Assembly: GCA_964415975.1 (NCBI GenBank) | Contig: CAYQCN010000004.1 | Coordinates: 1 to 42,399 of the forward strand | Direction: 5' to 3' | Origin: CAYQCN01 sp964415975 | Lineage (GTDB): Bacteria > Patescibacteriota > Saccharimonadia > QS-5-54-17 | DNA: 42,399 nucleotides | In this document: positions 16,647 through 24,023 of the stretch, one piece after another | Layout of the letters: every line of letters begins with the position of its first letter | Position numbering within the stretch: position 1 is the stretch's first letter | The notes under the pieces: generated by a model | Database searches by the model: none | The model's input: the letters and a program-made list of their open reading frames with translations, nothing else | What the model was told of the DNA's origin: nothing | Position numbers and translations under genes: made by a program

Positions 16647-17179
16647 TTCTGTCTGTGTTTTTTGGGCTTATGATTTTTATAAGATAGCTTGCTCTTGAGG
16701 TTGTTCATGAAGCGTATCTTTCCTTTTGACATTTCGTTATAGAGCTGTGAATATCTATGCTTATTAGGTATTAAAAGCACCTCCAATTTCTTCTGTTCTT
16801 TTAAATACTCAACAAGATTATAAAAATCTCCGTCGCCGCTCACTATGACAGCCCGATTATATTCACTCCATTCTTTCATGACTTGTAGTACCAGTTCAGC
16901 GTCTACATTGCCCTTTACCTCGCCCTCTCCGCTGGTAACAGTCGGCTTAAACACAAGCGTATAACCCATCTCTCGCAGTTTTTGATACATGTCAGCTTGC
17001 TCTTCTATATAACCAATGAACAAAAAAGCTTTCGAGACGTTGTGCCTACTCTGCAGATAGCTTTTAAAACGCTTAAAATCTAGCTTCCAGCCTTGAGCTT
17101 GCACCCCCATGTGCAGGTTTTGGCTATCTATAAAGGCGTAATTATATTTTGGCTTGGTATATTTTTTAGAATTAGGCAT
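16643..17179 (-). CDS. NYN-domain ribonuclease-like protein (LabA/DUF88)
   Basis: PIN-like fold protein of 178 residues, expected to be a metal-dependent RNase. The acidic residues are in AFIDSQNLH (about residues 15-23), KGNVDAELV and VSGDGDFYNLVEYL. The C-terminal 20 residues are highly basic (KSKLSYKNHKPKKHRQN), which would suit RNA binding. No fused domain is present. A possible promoter (TTGTCC, 16 nt, TACATA) ends 6 nt before the ATG. Confidence 0.88.
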   Translation of the reverse strand: MPNSKKYTKPKYNYAFIDSQNLHMGVQAQGWKLDFKRFKSYLQSRHNVSKAFLFIGYIEEQADMYQKLREMGYTLVFKPTVTSGEGEVKGNVDAELVLQVMKEWSEYNRAVIVSGDGDFYNLVEYLKEQKKLEVLLIPNKHRYSQLYNEMSKGKIRFMNNLKSKLSYKNHKPKKHRQN

Positions 17180-17509
17180 TAGTCTTATGTAAAGGTAGCA
17201 CGCAAAAGGACAATATAAAAGGCTTGTAGAGTCAAGATATAATCGATAATAAGCTCATTAACCATTAAGGCTTATACCTCACACCCTTCTCGTTATTTCC
17301 TTCACCAAGCCGCTGTCAAGGTCGGACCTTGACAGCGGCTTGACAGCAAGAATGTGGGTTTTTGGGGATTGGGGTTGCTTGATTAAGGTCTGGGTCTAAT
17401 ATAGACTGAATCCTCGCCTCTTGATAATTTCAAGTACTATTGACCTCGATACTTGCACCTGAAACCTCGCCCCTATACCGCTGCTACTCTCTCCTATATA
17501 CTCAAACTC
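17180..17509. other. Intergenic region between the NYN gene and rarA
   Basis: Holds the probable NYN promoter, palindromic repeat copy 3 (17299-17341), a G-rich tract at about 17350-17375 (GTGGGTTTTTGGGGATTGGGG), a small CTTGA/TCAAG dyad near 17425, and the rarA -10 (TATACT, 17497-17502). The in-frame extension of rarA from 17453 looks non-coding. I see no other gene. Confidence 0.5.
17299..17341 (+). repeat. Palindromic intergenic repeat, copy 3 (longest arms)
   Basis: The palindrome here spans 17307-17341, with 17-base perfect arms around one base. The conserved flank CCTTCACCAAGC is at 17299-17310. The right side then repeats TTGACAGC once more. It lies between two gene starts (NYN on minus and rarA on plus), so it cannot be serving as a gene-end terminator. 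Confidence 0.85.
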
Positions 17510-18703
17510 ATGCCAAGCCAACAAGCACCACTAGCCGAACAAATGCGACCACAAACGATTGATGATTTTTTCGGCCAAGAACATCTGCTTGGTGAGGGCG
17601 GATTCATAAGACAGTTGCTGGCCAGTGGCGGTTTGACCTCTTTAATACTCTGGGGCCCTCCCGGCACCGGCAAGACTACACTGGCTCGAATTATTACCAA
17701 AGAAAGTCAAGCTGAATTTGTCGAAATAAGCGCTGTGACTGCAAAGCTCGAAGATGTGCGGCGCATAGTTAAGACGGCTGAAGAAAATCAGCGCCTACAA
17801 ATCCAAACAGTGCTTTTTGTAGATGAGATCCACCGCTTCAACAAAGCCCAACAAGACGCCTTCTTGCCGCACGTTGAGAGTGGCCTGATTATACTAATTG
17901 GTGCCACGACCGAAAACCCAAGCTTTGAAGTCATCCGCCCACTGCTGTCGCGATCCAGGGTGCTAGTACTCGAACCTCTAGCCCATGAGCAAATTAAAAA
18001 AATTATAAACAAAGCGTCCAAGCAGCTTAAAATCAGCTCCAAGCTTTCAAACAAAGCCGTCGATTACATAGTTGAGCTCAGCCATGGAGATGCTCGTACA
18101 GCCCTTAATATTCTCGAATTAAGCTATCAGATCAGTGAAGACAATATTAAACCTAGCACCGTCGCAAGCGCGGCCCAAAAACATGTTCCAGGCTTCGATA
18201 AAGGCGGCGAGATGCACTACAACCTTATATCAGCTTACATAAAATCGCTCAGAGGAGGAGATACAGACGCTGCCTACTACTATTTAGCACGCATGCTAGA
18301 AGCGGGAGAAGACCCAAAATTTATATCCAGAAGAATGCTGATCTTCGCGTCCGAAGACATAGGCACCGCCACCAACGGGGCATTCAATCTAGCTGTAGCC
18401 ACTTTTCAAGCTGTTGATATAATCGGCATGCCAGAGGCAAAATACAGTCTGTTTCACTGTACAAGAGTACTAGCTGCTAGCCAAAAATCAAGGCAGGTAA
18501 CCGATGCTATGAGTAAAGCCATAAAGCTAGCTAGAGAATACCCTGAGTCAAAAATACCACTTCATTTACGTAATGCTCCAACTGAACTCATGAGCGAGCT
18601 TGGCTACAGCAAAGGTTATGAATGGAAATCGGACTTTAAACCAGAGAAAGGATTCATGCCAGACGATATACAAGATGCCTCAATATGGTTAGATCAATAC
18701 TGA
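17510..18703 (+). CDS. rarA: Replication-associated recombination protein A (RarA/MgsA), AAA+ ATPase
   Basis: Clamp-loader-like ATPase acting at stalled replication forks. It begins with the family N-terminus PLAEQMRPQTIDDFFGQEHL. Walker A GPPGTGKTTL is near residue 45, Walker B FVDEIHRFN near 105, and sensor 1 GATTENPS near 130. The C-terminal tetramerisation part has the typical AAYYYLARMLEAGEDPKFISRR and ASEDIG segments. About 397 residues, slightly short of E. coli RarA. The ATG at 17510 is used since it fits the family start and lies 7 nt after TATACT. Nearby helicase-nuclease and photolyase genes make this a repair-rich area. Confidence 0.96.
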   Translation: MPSQQAPLAEQMRPQTIDDFFGQEHLLGEGGFIRQLLASGGLTSLILWGPPGTGKTTLARIITKESQAEFVEISAVTAKLEDVRRIVKTAEENQRLQIQTVLFVDEIHRFNKAQQDAFLPHVESGLIILIGATTENPSFEVIRPLLSRSRVLVLEPLAHEQIKKIINKASKQLKISSKLSNKAVDYIVELSHGDARTALNILELSYQISEDNIKPSTVASAAQKHVPGFDKGGEMHYNLISAYIKSLRGGDTDAAYYYLARMLEAGEDPKFISRRMLIFASEDIGTATNGAFNLAVATFQAVDIIGMPEAKYSLFHCTRVLAASQKSRQVTDAMSKAIKLAREYPESKIPLHLRNAPTELMSELGYSKGYEWKSDFKPEKGFMPDDIQDASIWLDQY

Positions 18704-18719
18704 ATGCCAATAATAAAAC

Positions 18720-19031
18720 TTATAGAGCCCTGCAACAGAAAGGGCAAGGACAAGGCTCTATCGGGCCTGTAAATTCTAATGGAGCCACTTCTGTAGCGGC
18801 AATAGTGTCATAATCATGAAAAATACCGGAGAATTCTTCTCGAAGGAAAGACAGATTGTTATTGGGCTCCGGTGATGAATATGCCCATGCATCTAATTCA
18901 TCGCGTGTCTCTTGCCCTGTAGCTACTAGCTGCCCTAGTCCATAAAATACTATTGCAGCCACAAGCAAACCTAGAGTGGTTGCAGTGGCTGCAGCTGGTA
19001 AGGCTTTTTTAGCTTGGCTGTAAGTTTTCAT
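18720..19031 (-). CDS. Small membrane-anchored protein with C-terminal Cys cluster
   Basis: Not recognised. About 103 residues. A basic N-terminus (MKTYSQAKK) and one hydrophobic helix (about 10-37) make a signal-anchor. The outside part is acidic and ends in PCPCPFCCRAL, four cysteines in seven residues just before the C-terminus. The MKTY start matches the style of the VanY-like protein (MKTYKATRN). A TATAAA box precedes the ATG closely. The cysteines could bind metal or be oxidised by the DsbA-like enzyme; this is speculation. Confidence 0.65.
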   Translation of the reverse strand: MKTYSQAKKALPAAATATTLGLLVAAIVFYGLGQLVATGQETRDELDAWAYSSPEPNNNLSFLREEFSGIFHDYDTIAATEVAPLEFTGPIEPCPCPFCCRAL

Positions 19032-19206
19032 ATGTTTTATTTTATAGCATAAGCTAACACAAAAAGAAACATTAATATAATCAAGCAAGATGAATATTAC
19101 TTAATAGCCTCTTTTGCGCTGCCTGCATGAAATCTTAAAGAAGTATTTCAATCTGATGATTTTGTAGTACTGATAGATAACTAGGACTGATTATTAATGC
19201 CCTTTT

Positions 19207-19920
19207 CTATTGGCGCTGCTCATTTACGGTCAGATTTATATTCGTGCCATCACCCTCGACACTTACACTAGCTACTACTTCTAGATTATCCCGACTGGCA
19301 AAGTATGTGGAAAGGACACCATCCTGAAATCCAGACTGCTCTTGGTCTGTCCATCCATCGGCAAAAGCCTGGCCGTAAAACTCATCTACATCTGCAAAGT
19401 CATCATCACTAAATAGCGACACTGTATACACCATCTCATCACCCTCTGAATATGAAGTTGAGGAATTTAACTCAGCTGGCTCATATAGTGGCACTTCGGC
19501 AGGAAAATCCTCCGGAAGCTCACTGCTTATAGAAAAGGACTCTTCGCCGTCTTCGCTTTCTATGCTGATGCCATTACCATCGCTATCAATGTCCACTCCA
19601 GCCTCTTCAGCAAAATCATCAAGAAAATTAAAGAAGTTAGCTGCAAAAAACATAATTCCGGCCACCACCAATATCGATACAAGCGATAAAATTATTCCGG
19701 TAATACTCATGCCTTTAGATTGCTTTTTGCTCAAGGCAATAATACCTAAGATTAGGCCTATTACCCCAAAAACTGCCCCAACTATCAACAGACTTGTCAG
19801 AAGTCCAATAATACCTAGCACCAGTGAGGCGACTGCTAGCCCAGAGCTTGGACTTGCGCTGCCACTTTCTGAGCTAGCTGTATTAGGTTGTTGACTATTG
19901 CTTTGTTCTTCATTGCTCAT
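19207..19920 (-). CDS. DUF4190-type membrane protein with extracytoplasmic domain
   Basis: A disordered Ser/Gln-rich N-terminus (about 30 residues) leads to two membrane helices (about 28-60 and 72-95) with the SGLAVASLVLGIIG and GIIALSKKQSKGMSITGI pattern of DUF4190. The remaining 140 residues are acidic and predicted outside the cell. Its function is unknown. Shine-Dalgarno AGAGAGG lies 7 nt before the ATG. It follows the DUF4870-like gene by 18 nt on the same strand, so the two form an operon. Confidence 0.82.
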   Translation of the reverse strand: MSNEEQSNSQQPNTASSESGSASPSSGLAVASLVLGIIGLLTSLLIVGAVFGVIGLILGIIALSKKQSKGMSITGIILSLVSILVVAGIMFFAANFFNFLDDFAEEAGVDIDSDGNGISIESEDGEESFSISSELPEDFPAEVPLYEPAELNSSTSYSEGDEMVYTVSLFSDDDFADVDEFYGQAFADGWTDQEQSGFQDGVLSTYFASRDNLEVVASVSVEGDGTNINLTVNEQRQ

Positions 19921-19938
19921 ATTAAGCCTCTCTTGACC

Positions 19939-20343
19939 TTAGTTAAGTAGCGATATGCCACCGATAAGGGGTAGCTCTTTTTGCTTATCGTTCGCAACGT
20001 TAACGATGCCCATGATTGCCAGCACTAGTCCGAATATCCAACCAAAGAACCAAATTATCCAGCCCAAAATTGGGATAATCGCAATCACACTAATAGCCAC
20101 CCAGTAAAGTAGAAAGGTTAGCTGCTGGTTAGCGTGAAATTTAGCAAAAGGATTGTTCTTTGATTCCTCCATGACTAGCGGCAAGAAAAACAAGATTGGA
20201 ATTATATAACCAATAATTCCAAACGCTTTTGCGCTACCTGCATCTTTAGACTCACCGCCGCCTGCCTTGCCCTCAGATGCCTGCTCTTTATCTTTTTTAT
20301 CTACCTTTTCCTCTTCAGGCTTAGTTTGTTGTTCATCAGCCAT
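19939..20343 (-). CDS. DUF4870/Tic20-like membrane protein
   Basis: About 134 residues: a charged, lysine/glutamate-rich N-terminal tail of about 37 residues, then three hydrophobic helices. The FAKFHANQQLTFLLYWV segment and the terminal GLVLAIMGIVNVANDKQKELPLIG are typical of the DUF4870 / Tic20 group. Role unknown. The start at 20343 has a very good Shine-Dalgarno (AGGAGG) 7 nt upstream, and TATAGT at 20375-20380 is a likely -10. The longer frame from 20394 is not supported. Confidence 0.85.
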   Translation of the reverse strand: MADEQQTKPEEEKVDKKDKEQASEGKAGGGESKDAGSAKAFGIIGYIIPILFFLPLVMEESKNNPFAKFHANQQLTFLLYWVAISVIAIIPILGWIIWFFGWIFGLVLAIMGIVNVANDKQKELPLIGGISLLN

Positions 20344-20426
20344 GATAAACCTCCTGTATTTATTGATTGGGTTTACTATAGCACAAGGTAGCATACAGCT
20401 TCTAGATGTGCGCTACAATGTACATT

Positions 20427-21848
20427 ATGCAGGCACGATGGCTACATTACGAAGCAGCTCAAGTCGCAACCAAGACTCTCGAGTCTGCCGGATTTGAGGC
20501 TTACATTATAGGCGGGGCAGTACGAGACATACTGCTAGGCAAAACGCCCAAAGATTTTGACCTAGTAACCAACGCCAAGCCTGAAGAGATATTAAAACTT
20601 GACGGTTTTAGCAAATCTAAATATAAAGACACCTCCCAAGCCTATGGCATCACAAGAGTGTATGTGGACCTAAAAGACAACAACGGAAATAGCCACAAAA
20701 TACAGCTAGAACTTGCCACCTACCGTCGTGACATAGAAGCCCACCTAGGCCGAGCCCAGACCAAGATAGCCTTCGCCAATCTAGAAGAAGACGTAAGGCG
20801 CAGAGATTTTAGTGTTAACGCTATAGCCCTTAACCCTGATACCGGACAGGCAATCGACCTGGTAAACGGTATAGAAGATATCGAGCACCAAATATTGCGA
20901 TTTATCGGCGATCCAATTGTGAGAATCCAGGAAGACCCCCTGCGCCTACTAAGAGCCGTCAGACTGAAAAACCAACTCGGCTTTACCTACCAGCCCGAGA
21001 CAGAGGCGGCCATACATCAAGCCGTAGAAGCCGGAGCAGTTGATGATATAGCAAAAGACAGGGTCGGTATCGAGCTCAGCAGCATGCTCATGCACGAAAA
21101 CAGAAATTTTAGCCTTAAAGATCTAGACAGGTTTTCTATTTTAGAAAAGTTAATTCCTGAGCTGACAAGACTAAAAGATGTCGAGCAACCACCCAATCTG
21201 CACGCAGAAGGAGACGTCTGGCACCACACCATGCTAGCTATGCAGTTTTTACCAAGCATACTTAGTCCGCGCTTAGCTTGGGCAACATTGCTGCACGACA
21301 TAGGCAAAGCTGATACGTTTAAGCCTGAAGCCAAGACCGGAGACAGGATACGCTTCGACGACCACCATTCTGTTGGCGCTGAAATCGCAGGCAAGATATT
21401 AAAAAGACTAGGCTTTGGCAAACGGTTCAGGCAAGATGTAGAGTGGATGATTCGACATCATATAGGTATAGATAACCTGCCGCACATGCGGCCCAAAAGA
21501 GCAGATAATTTCATGAGCCACCCTGCCTTTGCTGACTTGCTAGAACTGCACAAAGCTGATGCCCATGCGGCATGGAGTAAAGAATCTGACGGAACTATAG
21601 ACGATACTGAAGCAGACTTCTCGCAGCTAGAGCACTTATGGAATGAATTTCAAAGCAAAAAACATCAACACCCACCATCATTAAAAGACGATTTAGGCAT
21701 AGATGGTGATTGGCTAAAAAAAGAATTCAGCATTGAGTCCGGTCCACAAATGGGTAAGATTCTAAAAGAGCTCAAAGAAAAGCACCTTGACGGAGAGATT
21801 GAGTCGCAAGCAGAAGCTCGCAAACTAATAAAAAGCCTACTGGCCTAA
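20427..21848 (+). CDS. cca: CCA tRNA nucleotidyltransferase / poly(A) polymerase family, with HD domain
   Basis: Nucleotidyltransferase of the class II pol-beta superfamily that adds CCA to tRNA 3' ends (or A tails to RNA). The signature GGAVRDILLGKTPKDFDLVT is at about residues 25-44, with the catalytic DFD. RRRDFSVNAIA follows near 128, then IQEDPLRLLRAVR. An HD metal-binding domain has LLHDIGKAD near 292. 473 residues is usual for HD-containing bacterial CCA enzymes. As an essential tRNA enzyme in a reduced genome, CCA addition is the more likely job. The ATG at 20427 lies 7 nt after TACAAT; the earlier in-frame ATG at 20406 precedes that box. Confidence 0.93.
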   Translation: MQARWLHYEAAQVATKTLESAGFEAYIIGGAVRDILLGKTPKDFDLVTNAKPEEILKLDGFSKSKYKDTSQAYGITRVYVDLKDNNGNSHKIQLELATYRRDIEAHLGRAQTKIAFANLEEDVRRRDFSVNAIALNPDTGQAIDLVNGIEDIEHQILRFIGDPIVRIQEDPLRLLRAVRLKNQLGFTYQPETEAAIHQAVEAGAVDDIAKDRVGIELSSMLMHENRNFSLKDLDRFSILEKLIPELTRLKDVEQPPNLHAEGDVWHHTMLAMQFLPSILSPRLAWATLLHDIGKADTFKPEAKTGDRIRFDDHHSVGAEIAGKILKRLGFGKRFRQDVEWMIRHHIGIDNLPHMRPKRADNFMSHPAFADLLELHKADAHAAWSKESDGTIDDTEADFSQLEHLWNEFQSKKHQHPPSLKDDLGIDGDWLKKEFSIESGPQMGKILKELKEKHLDGEIESQAEARKLIKSLLA

Positions 21849-21852
21849 ATCG

Positions 21853-22707
21853 TTAGTCAAAATCCACATTGTCGACACCAACCCAGACAAACTCCCACAG
21901 TTCTGGATCCGGCCCTAGATTGTCGACCCCCTCAGGATAGCTTGGCAAAAAACCAAATTCTCTAGATTTTGCATAATCATCCGCACTCAACCATTCAAAA
22001 GCATTCGTCTGGCCAAAATCCTCAAGACTTGCACCAGCTACACCGTCGGTAACGTCTATCGTGTGGCCACTATGATGCTTAGAATATCCAGGTATAGAAG
22101 ACCGACTTAATATGTCATCAATAATTTCATCGGCCTCGCCATCAAGTATCTGCTGCGAGGTAAAAGGGCGACCTTGCACTTCATCGGCTCTCGCCCGCAA
22201 AGCTGAGTCAAATATTATAGCTTGAGTCTCTATGTCACGGAACGCAGACACCATGCTTAGCGAAATACCCTCTGCACTGGCTGCATCTCGCATATCCCTC
22301 CAGGCCTCAGCAGTTTCTGGCTGCATCTCTTCACCGTCTACTTCTTCTAGCTCTCTAGCAGGTTCAAACTGCAAACGATAGCCTCTATCTTCTGCTATAT
22401 CGCGTATATACTGATCTGCCTGCGGATTACCAGTTATATCGGGTGGATCAGATATTGGTTCAACGCCTGGCAAATCAACTTCATAATAACGCTCAACGAA
22501 CCGTTCTTCTAGGCTTGACTCTGGCTCTGCTGCTTCTTGGGCTTCTCGCTCGGCGGCTTCTCGCTCGGCCTGCTCTTGCGCTTCTTGTTCGGCCAGATGC
22601 TGCTCATACTGCTGCCAGCCAAACCATCCCCCTCCTGCCAAAAGCATGGCTGCTCCAGCTATCAGAGCTATTTTGGGCCAATTTCTAGTTGCTTTATATG
22701 TCTTCAT
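21853..22707 (-). CDS. VanY-like D-alanyl-D-alanine carboxypeptidase, altered zinc site
   Basis: Membrane-anchored peptidoglycan peptidase of the M15B group. A signal anchor (about 11-30) is followed by an E/A/Q-rich coiled stalk (35-65), then the peptidase domain (about 95-284). The motif SAFRDIETQ (substrate Arg), the zinc motif SKHHSGHTID at 209-218, and FEWLSADDYAKSREFGF are all present. In VanY proteins the last motif is EPWHW, with the second zinc His. Here it reads ELWEF (269-273), so that His is Glu272. It may be active with Glu as ligand or inactive. Shine-Dalgarno AGGA and a TATAAT at 22740-22745 lie upstream. Confidence 0.88.
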   Translation of the reverse strand: MKTYKATRNWPKIALIAGAAMLLAGGGWFGWQQYEQHLAEQEAQEQAEREAAEREAQEAAEPESSLEERFVERYYEVDLPGVEPISDPPDITGNPQADQYIRDIAEDRGYRLQFEPARELEEVDGEEMQPETAEAWRDMRDAASAEGISLSMVSAFRDIETQAIIFDSALRARADEVQGRPFTSQQILDGEADEIIDDILSRSSIPGYSKHHSGHTIDVTDGVAGASLEDFGQTNAFEWLSADDYAKSREFGFLPSYPEGVDNLGPDPELWEFVWVGVDNVDFD

Positions 22708-22784
22708 GTTTAATTCCTAATATTGGTTTTGTAGTAGCAATTATAGCACTGACAATTCAAACTGCTCACGAACAAACCCCAAAG

Positions 22785-23999
22785 CTACTGCCAGGAGAGC
22801 CGAACAATGCCGCCATTTGCGGCTTCTTTGGCTATATATAAAGCACCGTCTTCGCCTCCAACAACGTCGCGTATGCGCCAGCCCCTATCGGCCAACAAAG
22901 GCTCTTGCTCCTTAAGTTCGCCATTATCTAATCTAAAATGGGCCAAATACTCACTTGCCAACCCACCGACAAAAAGGCCGCCCCGCCAATCAGACGTAGT
23001 ATTATTATCATAAAAAGTCATCCCTGCCGGCGGAAACCCGCCACTACCACACTCCCAATAATAGACAGGGTCTACAATGTCATCTCTGTCTTTGGGATGA
23101 TCTCCGAGGGGAGTATCCGTGCCATACTCACATCCGGTGTGAGTTACTGGCCATCCATAGTTGCCGCCTGTTTCAATGATATTTATCTCATCACCATCTC
23201 TTTCCCCGTGCTCGCTTTGCCAAATATCGCCAGTATCAGGATGGATTGCCATGCCTTGCACATTGCGGTGGCCATAAGTATAAATCTCGTCAGCCACAGA
23301 ATCGTCGCCAACGAAAGGGTTATCATCCGGAATAGACCCATCAGACTCAAGACGAATAGTGGAGCCGAGCACGTTTGAAGTGTCTTGCGATAGATGGTCA
23401 GCAAAATTTTTATCGCCCCTATCACCTATGCTCATATATAGATAGCCGTCGTCATCTATAACCACCCTCGAACCGTAGTGTGAAGTCGAATCTAAAAATG
23501 GCTCTGCAGCATACAGCTGCTCAAAATCTCCTAAGTGCAAGCTATTCATATCTAGACTGCCTCGGCCAAGGTAGGTCGAGGTGAGGCCAGCCTCATTTGC
23601 GGCCGAATAAGTCAGGTAAATCAAGTTGTCGTCTGAAAAGGTTGGACTGAGGGTCGCATCCAGCAGACCTCCCTGACCAGCACTATCTACTTCCGGCACT
23701 CCACTTATTTCATCTATATCTCCGCTATCAGCATCTACCAGCAGTAGAGTGCCTTTGTTTTCAGTGACAAGCAATTGATTAGTGGCTGGCACGAAAGATA
23801 AGGCCCAAGGAGTGCCTAAGCCATCCACCACCTTATCTACAGTTAGCTCTAGGTCGACCTCTTCGCCATTGACATTCTGCATAGTATAGGTTTCAGACTG
23901 ATAATCATCACCGGTACTTAGCCATATATAGACTCCGCCGGCCACTGCTATTATTGATGCCACACCTAAGATGCTCAGCTTGACTTTAGATAAACCCAT
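22785..23999 (-). CDS. PQQ-type glucose/sorbosone dehydrogenase-fold protein
   Basis: Six-bladed beta-propeller protein of the soluble aldose dehydrogenase (YliI / GSDH) family, anchored by an N-terminal hydrophobic helix (about 6-25). Family marks include GLGTPWALSFVP, QGGLLDATLSP, YGSRVVIDDDGYLYMSIGDR, YGHRNVQGMAIHPDTGDIW, EHGERDGDEIN and GGNYGWP. About 404 residues, normal for the group. The catalytic His region before GSR is present as SHYGSR. The surface is very acidic. PQQ is rarely made in such genomes, so the cofactor or the reaction is uncertain. It begins 24 nt after the RND gene stop and is probably in the same operon. Confidence 0.88.
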   Translation of the reverse strand: MGLSKVKLSILGVASIIAVAGGVYIWLSTGDDYQSETYTMQNVNGEEVDLELTVDKVVDGLGTPWALSFVPATNQLLVTENKGTLLLVDADSGDIDEISGVPEVDSAGQGGLLDATLSPTFSDDNLIYLTYSAANEAGLTSTYLGRGSLDMNSLHLGDFEQLYAAEPFLDSTSHYGSRVVIDDDGYLYMSIGDRGDKNFADHLSQDTSNVLGSTIRLESDGSIPDDNPFVGDDSVADEIYTYGHRNVQGMAIHPDTGDIWQSEHGERDGDEINIIETGGNYGWPVTHTGCEYGTDTPLGDHPKDRDDIVDPVYYWECGSGGFPPAGMTFYDNNTTSDWRGGLFVGGLASEYLAHFRLDNGELKEQEPLLADRGWRIRDVVGGEDGALYIAKEAANGGIVRLSWQ

Positions 24000-24023
24000 A
24001 CCTACAGCCTAGCACAAGCTTGC

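Noticed and set aside
17453..17509. Longer rarA start at 17453
   Set aside because: The extra residues have no family match, and the TATACT box lies inside them, 7 nt before the ATG at 17510.
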